From positions 1,111,001 through 1,175,000 of the forward strand of contig NZ_CP025612.1 of assembly GCF_002868735.1 (NCBI RefSeq): 64,000 nt of DNA, read 5' to 3'. A program made the position numbers and the translations under genes. The stretch is from Niveispirillum cyanobacteriorum (lineage in GTDB: Bacteria; Pseudomonadota; Alphaproteobacteria; Azospirillales; Azospirillaceae). Positions within the stretch are counted from its first letter, which is position 1; each line of letters begins with the position of its first letter. Below are positions 9,654-18,890 of the stretch, piece by piece. Below the pieces are notes generated by a model. It was not told the DNA's origin and did no database searches. It saw only the letters and a list, made by a program, of their open reading frames with translations.

Positions 9654-10604
9654 GATGGCCTCCCATCCGTGCGTTCGATGCGCACCACTTGCTGCGGCTC
9701 GATGCCCAGGCGCAATCCGCCGCAGCGAAAAGGCGATCGACGATGTAATGTCGCCCGCGGACGCGGTAGTTCACCAGCTGTGCCTCTCCCTGAGGGCCGA
9801 TGACAAACAGGGGTGGAGCTTCGCCCTGATCCAAGCGGTCGGGGAACTCGATATAGACCTTGGCTCCATCGTCAAAGACCCGCTGCGGCCGCCAGGGCGG
9901 ATTGTCACCGGTGATGGCGTAACGGAAGTGCAGGTTCTCCAGCGACAGGCCGGTGGCGACAGGCAGCGTTGCAGGGCCAGTAACTGGTCCTGCGGATAGG
10001 TCCAGGACAGCGAGGCCATGGCTGTCTGTGGGGTGCTTTCCAGCAGCAGATGATAGGCGCGGCGGTCGGTGGTGATGACCAGGTTGGTGGTGAGGCTGGC
10101 AGCAACCGGCTTCACCAGCACATGTACTCTGCTGGCCTCCCCTGCCCCGCTGCTGGTGTCACCAATGATCCAGCGCACCGTGTCGCCAGCGGAAACGGCC
10201 ACCAGGGCTTCGCCCGGCTGGAGGGCGATATCGGTCACCCGTTCCGGGGCGGCATAGAGCCGGTACAGAGCCCCCTCGGTATAGGGATAGACCTGCATGG
10301 CGTTAAGATAGCCGCTGCGCGTGGGCTCCAAGGTGGCCGCCTTGTTGGCGTCGGTGACGCGCTGGGTCGGGGGCCTGTTGTCAGGTGTCACGCCCGTTGG
10401 TGCAGTTGGCAGCGGCTGCAACTGACCGGGCAACGGCAAGGGGATGGGTTTCTCGACAATCTGCACCGGCAACGGCGCCTCGGGTTCAACCGCCGCAGCC
10501 TGGAAATCGCTGCTGTCATAGGCGATGGCGGGTGGCTTCTTGGGTTGGCCGGCGCAGGCGGAGAGCATCCCGGCCATCAGGACCGGCAGGATCAGCTTGG
10601 TCAT
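9650..10604 (-). pseudogene. trbG: TrbG/VirB9-type channel protein with two frameshifts
   Basis: Outer-membrane/periplasmic partner of TrbI. Frame 1 from ATG 10604 has a lipoprotein-like start (MTKLILPVLMAGMLSACAG, lipobox LSAC) and the VirB9 N-domain to SWTYPQDQLLALQR. Near 9970 the frame changes and continues LSLENLHFRYAITGDNPPWR, VYIEFPDRLDQGEAPPLFVI and YRVRGRHYIVDRLFAAA. Near 9715 it changes again to LRLGIEPQQVVRIERTDGRP and a stop overlapping trbI. Two missing bases would give one frame of 318 aa, the normal family length. As written, it cannot make full-length TrbG, which would disable transfer unless the shifts are sequencing errors. Confidence 0.88.
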
Positions 10605-11308
10605 GGCGTGTTCCTTGGCGTGGGTTGGGTATCGAACTCCCGCGACCAGTCAATGGCGGTGATGGTGACGCCCAAGGGGTTGCGGGCCAGGGCTTCCGGC
10701 GTGCTGGGGGGGCGCAGGCTGACCGCCAGGATCGAGATCCAGCGGTCGGTGCGGACCAGACTGCCGCGCTCGAAATGCTGCTCGGTCCATTTGACCTGGA
10801 AGGATTGGTCAGAAGCGCGAACGATGCTGGTCACCTGCACCGTGACGCTGTTGGTGCCGATGCGGCTGAAGGGATCGGTGAGCTTGGCCTGCTCATTGAG
10901 GAACAGGGCCGCGCGGTCGGCAACGAAATCATAGGCCGACAACCAGTTCTGCCGCACCAGCACGGGATCGGTGGAGAGTGACCGGACATTGCTGATAAAG
11001 CGCCCCAGATAATAGGCGACCTGGGTGTCGGTGGGCTGGTAGGCGCTGGTCGCTGGTGCCACGGCACGGGCCTCGCCCAGCCGGTCGATCTCCACCACAT
11101 AGGGAATGATCCGGCTTTGGCCCGATTGCCAGGCCACGATGCCCGCCAGCCCAACGGCCAGCCCCAAGCACCCGAAAGCCATCAGCCTCCAGTTCCGGGC
11201 CTGGACGCGGACGCTGCCAATCCGCTCATCCCAGAGCTGGGCTGCCTTCTGGTGGGGTGTCACCGGGTCCGGCGTGGTGCCATAGCGTTGCAGGGTGCGC
11301 TTGAACAT
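10601..11308 (-). CDS. trbF: TrbF/VirB8-type inner-membrane channel protein
   Basis: About 235 aa, assembly factor of the conjugation channel. A cytoplasmic N-terminus (MFKRTLQRYGTTPDPVTPHQ) leads to one membrane helix (about residues 42-62) and a periplasmic VirB8-like domain with YPI-type strands (RIGTNSVTVQVTSIVRASDQ, RTDRWISILAVSLRPP). ATG 11308 was preferred to the in-frame TTG 11314 because GAAGGA lies at good spacing. It overlaps trbG by ATGA. Confidence 0.93.
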   Translation of the reverse strand: MFKRTLQRYGTTPDPVTPHQKAAQLWDERIGSVRVQARNWRLMAFGCLGLAVGLAGIVAWQSGQSRIIPYVVEIDRLGEARAVAPATSAYQPTDTQVAYYLGRFISNVRSLSTDPVLVRQNWLSAYDFVADRAALFLNEQAKLTDPFSRIGTNSVTVQVTSIVRASDQSFQVKWTEQHFERGSLVRTDRWISILAVSLRPPSTPEALARNPLGVTITAIDWSREFDTQPTPRNTP

Positions 11309-11310
11309 GG

Positions 11311-12621
11311 TCAATCATCCTTCTGATCAAGGGACGGGGCAGCGCTGCCGCCGGATCGGTCCCCATCCTTGATGGCCTGTCCGGTGCTGTGGCGGCGGGC
11401 GCGGGCCGCCTGCTCGGCGCGCAGCTTGCGGGCCCAGGCGGGGGCGTTGTCGGTGGAAGCTGGCGATGCTGCACCTATCCCCTCTCCGCCCGTCTCAGGC
11501 AAAGGCTCGGGGTTGGCGGCCTGGCGACCGGACTGAAAGGCCTCGCGCAATGGTTCGGTCATGCGGTGACCGGTATCCTTGGCCTTGCGCAGGGTGGCCT
11601 CACCGGCGGCACGGGCCATACCGCCTCCGCCAGACTGTCCAGCGGCCTGGGCGGACTGGTAGGCACCGGTAGCAGCACCGCCGAGACTGGCCCCTGCGCG
11701 CACGGCGGCCAAACCAGCCCCGCCGGCCAATCGAGCACCGGCGACGGCGGCACCGCCCGCCAGCAAAACCGTTCCGGCGGCTACCCCGGCGGTCCCAAGT
11801 GCAGCACCCGCGCCGAGTTGGGGTGCGCCAGACACCAGCCCAGCGGCAATACCGGGACCAAAGATGCCCAGCCCCAGCAGCGCCAGGGATGCCAGCACCA
11901 TGGTCATCGCCTCATTGATGCCTGGGACCTTGCCATTCAGCGCCTCCGTGAATTCTCGAAAGAAACTGGAGCCGATGCCAACAATCACGGCCAGGACCAT
12001 GATCTTGATGCCAGATGAGATGACATGGCCCAGCACCCGCTCGGCCAGGAAGGCGGTCTTGCTCCACAAGGCAAAGGGCACCAGCACGAAACCAGCCAGC
12101 GAGGTCAGCTTGAATTCCACCAAAGTGATGAAGAGCTGCACCGCCAAGATGAAGAACGCGATCACCACGAAGAACCAGGCCAGCACCATGATGGTCAGGT
12201 TCAGGGCATTGCCGAAGATGTCAGGGAAGCCCAGCATGGTGCGGGCTTGATCCAGCAGCGGATGGGCCGCCTCAAACCCCACAGCCGCCAACTGTCCCGG
12301 ATGCAACAGGTCACTGGCCGAGAGACCGGAATTCCCCGCGCGCAACCCAAGCTGCGCAAACGAGCTGTAAACAGCCTCTGACAGCGCCTGGAAATTGCCC
12401 AGGACCAGCGCAAAGAAGCCGACATAGAGCACCTTGCGGATCAGGCGCGGCATCACATCGTGATGGCCGTCCATGGCCCAGAACAATCCGACCAGCACCA
12501 TGTCGATGGTGATCAACGTAGCTGTCAGGTAGGTGACATCGCCCGACAGCAGCCCAAAACCGCTGTCGATATAGCGGATGAAGGTTTCCGTGAAACGGTC
12601 AATGATGCCGATGTCGCCCAT
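11311..12621 (-). CDS. trbL: TrbL/VirB6-type polytopic membrane protein
   Basis: 436 aa, multi-helix inner-membrane component of the channel. Five or more hydrophobic segments lie between about residues 30 and 270. A Gly/Ala-rich stretch follows (ARLAGGAGLAAVRAGASLGG), then a charged hydrophilic tail (about 330-436). The start MGDIGIIDRFTETFIRYIDS is typical of TrbL. No trbK (entry exclusion) gene is found between trbJ and trbL, where RP4 has one. Confidence 0.93.
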   Translation of the reverse strand: MGDIGIIDRFTETFIRYIDSGFGLLSGDVTYLTATLITIDMVLVGLFWAMDGHHDVMPRLIRKVLYVGFFALVLGNFQALSEAVYSSFAQLGLRAGNSGLSASDLLHPGQLAAVGFEAAHPLLDQARTMLGFPDIFGNALNLTIMVLAWFFVVIAFFILAVQLFITLVEFKLTSLAGFVLVPFALWSKTAFLAERVLGHVISSGIKIMVLAVIVGIGSSFFREFTEALNGKVPGINEAMTMVLASLALLGLGIFGPGIAAGLVSGAPQLGAGAALGTAGVAAGTVLLAGGAAVAGARLAGGAGLAAVRAGASLGGAATGAYQSAQAAGQSGGGGMARAAGEATLRKAKDTGHRMTEPLREAFQSGRQAANPEPLPETGGEGIGAASPASTDNAPAWARKLRAEQAARARRHSTGQAIKDGDRSGGSAAPSLDQKDD

Positions 12622-12632
12622 GATGGTTTTCC

Positions 12633-13328
12633 TCAGCGGCTATAGGCGTGACCGTCGCCCAGAAACTGCCGGGTGCGTTCCCGCGCCATGGCATTGGCCT
12701 CGGCAATGGCCGCCTGGGTTTCGGCATCGGCGCGGTACTGAGCGGCCATTAGGCTTTGCAACTGCATCTGCTGTTTGATGGAGAGCGCCAAAAGCTGGTT
12801 GCCCGCCTGCTGGGCCTGCAAACTGCCGGCAGCCCCCTGGCTACGATTGACCAGATCGGCCAGTAACGGCGCATCGGCCTGGATCGCGGTGACGATGCCC
12901 GACTGGACCCGCATAGTATGCTGGTACGCTGCCCTGGCGCTGTGCAATTGGATGTCGGCCTGCTGCTCCAGGCTGGCAGCATCGGCATCGCGGTAAGTAC
13001 CGGGGTAGGTGCGCTGCCAGGCGGCATCACTGCCGGCAAGGTCAAAGCCGATGCTGTCGGCCTGGATCATCAGCCCGTCGATGCGGTTTAAGGCGCTGGT
13101 GATCTGACCCAGCGACGAATAATCCAGCCGCTGAAGCTGCCGGGCCATGTTCTGCAACATGGTAGCCTGATTTTGCAGGGTCTGTATTTGGTTATTGATC
13201 TGCTCCAGGGCACGGGCGGCCTGAAGCACATTCTGGGCATAGTTGGCGGGGTCATAGACGGTGAAGGCTTCGGCCCTGCCGATGACCAGGGTAACGGCCA
13301 CCAGGGCCGCGAACAGCTTGGCGCTCAT
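12633..13328 (-). CDS. trbJ: TrbJ/VirB5-type pilus-tip protein
   Basis: 231 aa, secreted minor pilus component. An N-terminal signal peptide (about 1-21, ending GRAEA) is followed by the family start FTVYDPANYAQNVLQAARAL and long amphipathic helices rich in Gln (INNQIQTLQNQATMLQNMAR), as in TrbJ. Start ATG 13328 overlaps the trbE end by 4 bp. In these operons TrbJ is made with TrbE and needed for pilus assembly. Confidence 0.93.
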   Translation of the reverse strand: MSAKLFAALVAVTLVIGRAEAFTVYDPANYAQNVLQAARALEQINNQIQTLQNQATMLQNMARQLQRLDYSSLGQITSALNRIDGLMIQADSIGFDLAGSDAAWQRTYPGTYRDADAASLEQQADIQLHSARAAYQHTMRVQSGIVTAIQADAPLLADLVNRSQGAAGSLQAQQAGNQLLALSIKQQMQLQSLMAAQYRADAETQAAIAEANAMARERTRQFLGDGHAYSR

Positions 13329-15748
13329 GGTTGGGTCTCCTCAGGGATTCGATCCAGAAGCTCAGCCGCCCAATCCAGGCCTTTGGCGCGTAGCCAAGGG
13401 GCGGCAAAGCCCAGTCCGGCCTCAGCCACAACCTTGCCGATCAGCACTTGGGAGGAGGGATCGGAGGCCGCACAAAAGGCCTTGGCCACTGGCCCCAGCC
13501 CCAGTTGGAACAGCCGGTTGCCGCGCCTGGATTGCAGGTAATAGTCCCGCTTGGGCGTGGCCTGGGCGATAAGGCCGATCTGGCGATCATTCAGCCCAAA
13601 GGCCGCATAGACGGCCCTGGCTTGCGGTTCGATGGCGCGGTCATTGGGCAGGACGACCCGCTGTGGGCAGCTTTCGATCAGGGCCGGCGCGATACTGCTC
13701 CTAGCGATATCGGCCAGCGACTGGGTGGCGAACAGCACCGCGACGTTGCGCTTGCGCAGAACCTTCAGCCATTCCCGGATACGGGCCGCAAAGGCGGGAT
13801 TGTCGAGATAGACCCAGGCCTCATCCAGGATCAGCAGGGTGGGTACGCCCGTGAAGCGCTCCTCCAGCCGATGGAAAAGATAGGTCAGGACCGGCAGCAC
13901 GGCACTCGTCCAGTGCAGCAGCGCCTCCATCTCGAAGCACTGCACGGCGGACAAGTCCAATCCGTCGGATGCGGCGTCCAGCAAGGCGCCGTGCGGCCCT
14001 TCAAGCGTGTAGGGCTGAAGGGCGGCCTTCAGCGGGTTGGATTGCAGCAGCAGGGACAGGCCGGTCAGGGTGCGCTGCTCTGGCGGTGCCCCGGCCAGAC
14101 TGTTCAGCGCCGACCAGACAAGGTCCTTGATCTCCGGCGACACCGTGACCTGTTCATGCTCCAGCAGGCCCGCAATCCAATCGGCGGCCCAGGCCCGCTG
14201 GTCAGGATCGTCAATGCGGCGCAGTGGCTGGAAGGACAGATCGCCCGTCTGCCCCAGCGCATGGTGGCGACCACCCATGGCCAGAGTGGCGGCACGGGCG
14301 GAATTGCCCTTGTCGAAGACATAGACCTGGGCACCGGGATAGCGGCGGAACTGCATGGCCATCAGCGCCAGCAGCACCGATTTGCCCGCCCCCGTCGGAC
14401 CCACCACCAGCATGTGGCCGACATCGCCGACATGGGTGGAAAAGCGGAACGGTGTCGCCCCGCTGGTCTCGGCCTGGAACAGCGGCGGGCCATTCAGGTG
14501 CCCATTGCGGGCCGGCCCTGCCCAGGTCGCCGACAGCGGCATCAAATGGACAAGGTTCAGGCTGTGAACCAGCGGTTGGCGGACATTGGCATAGACATGG
14601 CCGGGCAGGCTACCCAACCAGGCTTCCACGGCATTGATCCGCTCTGGGATGACGGTGAAGCCAAGCCCCGTCAGCACCCGTTCGACGGCGGCCAGCTTAT
14701 CGTCGGCCGCCTGCGGGTCTGTATCCCAGACGGTAACGGTGGTGGTCAGGTGACCATAGGCGACATGGTCGGCACCAAGGGATTGCAGCGCCGCATCAAC
14801 ATCCATCGCTTTGTTGTCAGCATCGCTGTCCAGCAGGGCCGAGGGCTCATTGGTCATCACCTCGCGCAACAGCGCGCCGATGGATTTGCGCTTGGCGAAC
14901 CAATGGCGGCGCAACCGGTTCAGAGCGCGGGTGGCCTGCTCGTTATCCAGCGGAATCCAGCGGGTGACCCAGCGATAGGGAAAGTCCAGATGGTTCAGCC
15001 CATCCAGCATGCCAGGGCTTGTCTGGTTGGGGAAGCCCAGCACCAACAGGACACGCAGATGCCGATCACCCAGCATCGGCTCCAGTCCGCCCAGCAGGGG
15101 CGTATCCACCAGCAGCCCGTCCAGATAGAGCGGGACGTCCGGCACGGCGACAGGATGCCGCCGGGTGGAAATGCAGCCGTGCAGGTAGGTCAGCGTCTCG
15201 GCATCATCCAGATCATGCTGTTCAGGCAGGATGGTTTGCAGCAGCCCCGCCAGCCGGAAGAATTCCTGCTGAAACTGATCCAACTCCCGCCGCCAGTCAC
15301 GACGGCCACCCGTTGCCTGCCCCCCATCCAGCCAGGCATTGCTGGCGCGGGCTTGAGTGTCGGGCGGCGGCAGATAGAGGATGGTCAGGTGGTAGACACT
15401 CTCATAATGGCTGCCCGCCCGTTCAAACCCGGCCCGCCGCTCCTGATCGACCAGCCAGGAGGCGGCATCGGGAAAGGTGCTGTCGGGATAGTCTGATGCC
15501 GGCACCCGTTCGGCCTCAAAGAACAACGCCCAGCCCGATCCCAGCCGTCGCAGGGCATTGTTCGTGCGGGCGGCCAGCGCCACCAACTCGGCCTCGGTGG
15601 CGGAATCCAGGTCCGGCCCGCGATAGCGCAGGGTGCGCTGAAAGCTGCCATCCTTGTTCAGCACGGTGCCGGGGGCGACCAGCGCCGCCCAGGGCAGATG
15701 ATCGGCCAGCCGGTCGGGCCGGGGGCGATATTCACGCAAGCTCAGCAT
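13325..15748 (-). CDS. trbE: TrbE/VirB4-type conjugation ATPase
   Basis: 807 aa cytoplasmic ATPase powering pilus biogenesis. The CagE/TrbE/VirB4 N-domain spans about residues 1-400. The Walker A GPTGAGKS is at 450-457 and Walker B in PTLLILDEAWVYLD at about 645, followed by LRKRNVAVLFATQSLADIAR, a VirB4 signature. Length matches the family (about 800-850). It overlaps trbD and trbJ at its two ends. A long open frame on the opposite strand (13448-15496) is an artefact of the base composition. Confidence 0.96.
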   Translation of the reverse strand: MLSLREYRPRPDRLADHLPWAALVAPGTVLNKDGSFQRTLRYRGPDLDSATEAELVALAARTNNALRRLGSGWALFFEAERVPASDYPDSTFPDAASWLVDQERRAGFERAGSHYESVYHLTILYLPPPDTQARASNAWLDGGQATGGRRDWRRELDQFQQEFFRLAGLLQTILPEQHDLDDAETLTYLHGCISTRRHPVAVPDVPLYLDGLLVDTPLLGGLEPMLGDRHLRVLLVLGFPNQTSPGMLDGLNHLDFPYRWVTRWIPLDNEQATRALNRLRRHWFAKRKSIGALLREVMTNEPSALLDSDADNKAMDVDAALQSLGADHVAYGHLTTTVTVWDTDPQAADDKLAAVERVLTGLGFTVIPERINAVEAWLGSLPGHVYANVRQPLVHSLNLVHLMPLSATWAGPARNGHLNGPPLFQAETSGATPFRFSTHVGDVGHMLVVGPTGAGKSVLLALMAMQFRRYPGAQVYVFDKGNSARAATLAMGGRHHALGQTGDLSFQPLRRIDDPDQRAWAADWIAGLLEHEQVTVSPEIKDLVWSALNSLAGAPPEQRTLTGLSLLLQSNPLKAALQPYTLEGPHGALLDAASDGLDLSAVQCFEMEALLHWTSAVLPVLTYLFHRLEERFTGVPTLLILDEAWVYLDNPAFAARIREWLKVLRKRNVAVLFATQSLADIARSSIAPALIESCPQRVVLPNDRAIEPQARAVYAAFGLNDRQIGLIAQATPKRDYYLQSRRGNRLFQLGLGPVAKAFCAASDPSSQVLIGKVVAEAGLGFAAPWLRAKGLDWAAELLDRIPEETQP

Positions 15749-16005
15749 GACCAGCCTCCTGCTTGGCGCAAATGGCGGGCCAGAATGGCGGCGATATGCG
15801 GATCGCGGCGGCTGACCAACACGGCGAGGCTATGCCCGCCGAGCGCCAACAACAGACCCGCCAGCCATTGCTGAAGCCCCAGGCCGATGGCAGCGGCGAT
15901 GGTGCCATTGAGGATGGCCAATGCACGCGGGGCACCGCCCAGCCGGATCGGCTCGGTCAGTGCCCGGTGCAGTGGCACGGTGAAGCCTTCGGGCAGGTCC
16001 TTCAT
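15742..16005 (-). CDS. trbD: TrbD/VirB3-type membrane protein
   Basis: 87 aa, with MKDLPEGFTVPLHRALTEPI at the N-terminus and two adjacent hydrophobic segments (about 27-60), the standard TrbD layout. It associates with TrbE in the inner membrane. ATG 16005 overlaps the trbC stop (16002-16005), which decides the start against a longer frame running back through trbC. Confidence 0.9.
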   Translation of the reverse strand: MKDLPEGFTVPLHRALTEPIRLGGAPRALAILNGTIAAAIGLGLQQWLAGLLLALGGHSLAVLVSRRDPHIAAILARHLRQAGGWSC

Positions 16006-16325
16006 GGCAGCAGCGCCCCGCCGCCGAAGGAAAAGAAGGACAAGAAGAAGCTGGAGGCGGCAAAGGCCACCGACAGCCCGAAGACGATCTGGATCATCCG
16101 CCGGAAGCCGCCCGACGTTTCCCCGAAGGCGAGGGTCAGACCCGTGGTGATGATGATGATCACCGCCACGATCTTGGCGACGGGGCCTTGGACGGAATCC
16201 AGGATGCGCTGGAGGGGATCCTCCCAGGGCATGCCGGAGCCGGCGGCCTGTGCCGGCAGCGCCAGCAGCATGGCCATGCCGGCAAAGGCCAGGGAACGCA
16301 GACGGGACACGCGGAACGGTCGCAT
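16002..16325 (-). CDS. trbC: TrbC/VirB2-type pilin precursor
   Basis: 107 aa. The N-terminus is a long signal sequence (MRPFRVSRLRSLAFAGMAML to about residue 28, AQA), followed by the mature pilin with two hydrophobic helices (KIVAVIIIITTGLTLAFGET and MIQIVFGLSVAFAASSFFLS) separated by a short polar loop. RP4 TrbC is cyclised by the TraF peptidase, and a TraF homologue is encoded at 35297-35863, so the same maturation is plausible. Confidence 0.93.
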   Translation of the reverse strand: MRPFRVSRLRSLAFAGMAMLLALPAQAAGSGMPWEDPLQRILDSVQGPVAKIVAVIIIITTGLTLAFGETSGGFRRMIQIVFGLSVAFAASSFFLSFFSFGGGALLP

Positions 16326-16337
16326 GATGATCTCCTA

Positions 16338-17306
16338 TCAAAGCTGTTGAAGGTCGACCGGACCCAGGGTGACGATCCGGTAATCACCATGGGCGTCCAG
16401 CCCATCGGTGCGGGCGATGGCATCGACCCGACGCTGACCGCTGCGGGATTGGATGTGGACGATCAGGTCCACGGCCTCGGCGATCAGACGTCGGGGCACG
16501 GTGACCACCGCCTCTTGCGCCAACTGTTCCAGGCGGTACAGGGCGGCCTGAGCGGAATTGGCATGCAGGGTGGCGACGCCGCCGGGATGGCCAGTGTTCC
16601 AGGCCTTAAGCAGGTCCAGCGCCTCCCCGCCCCGGACCTCACCGACTATGATCCGGTCGGGCCGCAGCCGTAGGGTGGAACGCACCAAATCGCGCAAGCT
16701 GACCACGCCCGGTCGCGTGCGCAGCGCTACACAATCGGGGGCGGCACATTGCAACTCGCGCGTATCCTCGATCAGCACCAGCCGTTCAGTGGCCTCGGCC
16801 AGTTCGGCCAGCAGCGCATTGGTCAGCGTCGTCTTGCCAGACGCCGTTCCACCCGCCACCAGGATGTTGCGGCGCGCCCGCACGGCCCGGCGCAGGGCAT
16901 CAGCCTGCAACGGCGACAGGATGCCGTCGGCAACATAGTCAGCCAGGGTCAGGATGCGCGCCGCCGGTTTGCGGATGACAAAGCAGGGGGCGATCACCAC
17001 TGGGGGCAGCAAACCTTCAAACCGCTCACCCGAGGGCAGTTCCGCCGACAGGATGGGCCGGTCGGCATGGGTTTCGGCACCAACATGCGACGCGACCAGC
17101 CGGATCAGCCTTTCCACCTCCTCGGGCGGCACCTGCATGCCCGTGGCAACAATCCCCTGCCCGGCCCGTTCCAGGCGCAGCATGCCATCGGGATTGACCA
17201 TCACCTCGGTGACGGTCGGGTCATCCAGGGCGGCGGCGATATCCGGCCCCAGGGCCGTGCGCAGCATGGAATGGCGGCGTTCATCCGCTTCGCGCCGGGG
17301 GCTCAT
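16338..17306 (-). CDS. trbB: TrbB/VirB11-type conjugation ATPase
   Basis: 322 aa hexameric traffic ATPase at the base of the channel. Walker A GGTASGKT is at 152-159, the Asp box in LVLIEDTRELQC at about 176-187, and Walker B/His region in RIIVGEVRGGEALDLLKAWN and TGHPGGVATLHANSA. It is the first trb gene; its start overlaps the CopG-like gene (17303-17306), implying co-transcription. Confidence 0.96.
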   Translation of the reverse strand: MSPRREADERRHSMLRTALGPDIAAALDDPTVTEVMVNPDGMLRLERAGQGIVATGMQVPPEEVERLIRLVASHVGAETHADRPILSAELPSGERFEGLLPPVVIAPCFVIRKPAARILTLADYVADGILSPLQADALRRAVRARRNILVAGGTASGKTTLTNALLAELAEATERLVLIEDTRELQCAAPDCVALRTRPGVVSLRDLVRSTLRLRPDRIIVGEVRGGEALDLLKAWNTGHPGGVATLHANSAQAALYRLEQLAQEAVVTVPRRLIAEAVDLIVHIQSRSGQRRVDAIARTDGLDAHGDYRIVTLGPVDLQQL

Positions 17307-17701
17307 GCTGTGCCCTCCCGGCTGGCCGACAGGGTGCGGGTGGGGGCGGCCATCTGACGGCCCACCTGATCAATGAATTTCTGGAACCGCTCCTTGCCCA
17401 CGGCATGGGCGGCCCGGTCAGGTTCAGGCACCGGGGCCGTGACAGTCAGCTGGTAGCGGACATAGAGCGCCAGGCTTTCCAGCAACACCTGCACGTCACG
17501 CTCGATGCGCTCCAATTGCCGCCCCTGCCGGTCCAGTCGGATGCGCAAGGCCTCCTCGATGCCTTTGGCCCCCCGCCGGGTCAGGTATTGGCGCAGCGCA
17601 TCGGCGACGATGGCCGATTTGGTCGTGCCCGGCTTGGCGGCCAGGGCCTCCAGCTGGGTCGATAGTTCATCATCGAGATAGAGGTGATGGCGGGGTTTCA
17701 T
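17303..17701 (-). CDS. CopG/ribbon-helix-helix-type regulator at head of trb operon
   Basis: 132 aa. The N-terminal 45 residues (HHLYLDDELSTQLEALAAKP, then KSAIVADALRQYL) match the strand-helix-helix of CopG/Arc-type DNA-binding proteins. The rest is a coiled-coil-like helix (IRLDRQGRQLERIERDVQVL) of unknown role. Such genes precede trbB in this ICE family and probably repress or tune the trb operon. The 140 bp before it (17702-17841) are AT-rich and would hold both the trb promoter and that of the divergent gene at 17842. Confidence 0.85.
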   Translation of the reverse strand: MKPRHHLYLDDELSTQLEALAAKPGTTKSAIVADALRQYLTRRGAKGIEEALRIRLDRQGRQLERIERDVQVLLESLALYVRYQLTVTAPVPEPDRAAHAVGKERFQKFIDQVGRQMAAPTRTLSASREGTA

Positions 17702-17841
17702 GGCCCGGCTCCAGCGTGGGAAACGTTGGAGCTAAGGATCGGCTAGGAGTACGAAATTTCTTATGACGGTTAAATACGATGTGATACGCTTTAGTCGAAA
17801 AGTCAGGAAGATTGGCGCATAAAATATAGAAAGAAAAGAAG

Positions 17842-18867
17842 ATGAACGACATTGATCAGAATGAAGGGGAAATAATAGAAATAGTAGAAAGGATTATTGA
17901 AGAAATTATCGATCCATATTTTGAAAAAATAGGCATTTCACTATCAGATCGATCATTTCATGCGGCGATGGATATTGCAAAGAATTATATAATAGAAATA
18001 CAAGAAGGGGACAAGCCCGCCGAAAAGCCAGACTTGACGACAGATTTTGTTGCAACTCCTTGGTTTAAGATAATATTTCGGGCTACCAATGCATGGTATA
18101 AGAATAAATTTGGGAAAGCACTTGAACACAAAAAAGAAAGAACAAGAGGGATTGTATTAATATATGGCCTACCTTTCGAAATTTTAATCCCAACTACCAC
18201 ATCCAGGCCAGGAAAACATGGCCCTGGAAGGCACATGGAAACAGTGTGGATCAGATTTCCAGATATAATCCTAGACGATGAAGATATACTGTCATGGATA
18301 GTTAATTCACCTAACATTGATGCAATGCCGCCCGATGTAGTAGTCGATGTGCGACAGCAAATTACAGATATAGCCACATCAATCCGTTCCATTAAAACTA
18401 ACTTCATGGCGTCAGGTGGAAATAATGAAGTTCTTGGACTAAAAAGCAATACCCTAGCCAGCTTGCAGGCCTTCCCTGACTTAATATGCGCCTCCGACCC
18501 CAAACGCATACAAAGATCCTATTGGGAAATTCAAATGGCTTGCGAGTCAGCGTTCAAGGCTGTAACTCTGCAAAGAACTGGAAAATTTAAACATACCCAC
18601 GATCTATTCCTACTATATGATGAACTTAATGATGCGTCTCCATTAGATTTTAATCGAGATGCCCTCAAGGCTATACCAAATTGGGGGGAAATGGTAGATT
18701 TACGCTACGCTCAAGGAGTGCGCGAAAATTTACTGGAGTGTTTTAAATGTTACCGTCAATCTTTATTCATAATTAGCAAATTGGCCAGGTGCTCTGGACC
18801 AGGAGGATTTTCCAATTTCGGAAATGCAGAATTCGAAATTAGACGACCACCATGGCTCGAGGACTGA
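17842..18867 (+). CDS. AT-rich orphan gene; protein with HEPN-like C-terminal domain
   Basis: 341 aa, not assigned to a named family. The gene is strikingly AT-rich against its surroundings (bases 17881-17940 contain only 15 G/C) and uses rare AT-ending codons, a clear sign of recent acquisition. It is the only plus-strand gene between the trb operon and traG. The N-terminal third is acidic and helical; a middle part (about 100-145) looks like a compact alpha/beta segment (RGIVLIYGLPFEILIPTTTS). The C-terminal part (about 225-315) has YWEIQMACESAFKAVTLQRT, GKFKHTHDLFLLYDEL and MVDLRYAQG, the helix pattern, HTHDL and RY motifs of HEPN domains, which occur in toxin-antitoxin and defence proteins. 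A defence or stability function is inference only. Confidence 0.75.
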   Translation: MNDIDQNEGEIIEIVERIIEEIIDPYFEKIGISLSDRSFHAAMDIAKNYIIEIQEGDKPAEKPDLTTDFVATPWFKIIFRATNAWYKNKFGKALEHKKERTRGIVLIYGLPFEILIPTTTSRPGKHGPGRHMETVWIRFPDIILDDEDILSWIVNSPNIDAMPPDVVVDVRQQITDIATSIRSIKTNFMASGGNNEVLGLKSNTLASLQAFPDLICASDPKRIQRSYWEIQMACESAFKAVTLQRTGKFKHTHDLFLLYDELNDASPLDFNRDALKAIPNWGEMVDLRYAQGVRENLLECFKCYRQSLFIISKLARCSGPGGFSNFGNAEFEIRRPPWLED

Positions 18868-18890
18868 CAGCTCGACAATATTTATGCTTT

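Noticed and set aside
12622..12632. A trbK entry-exclusion gene between trbJ and trbL
   Set aside because: Only 11 bp separate the two genes; no room for trbK.
13448..15496. Long plus-strand open frame (682 codons) opposite trbE
   Set aside because: Gln/Pro/Arg/His-rich product without motifs, exactly antisense to a strongly conserved ATPase; an effect of high GC in the third codon position.
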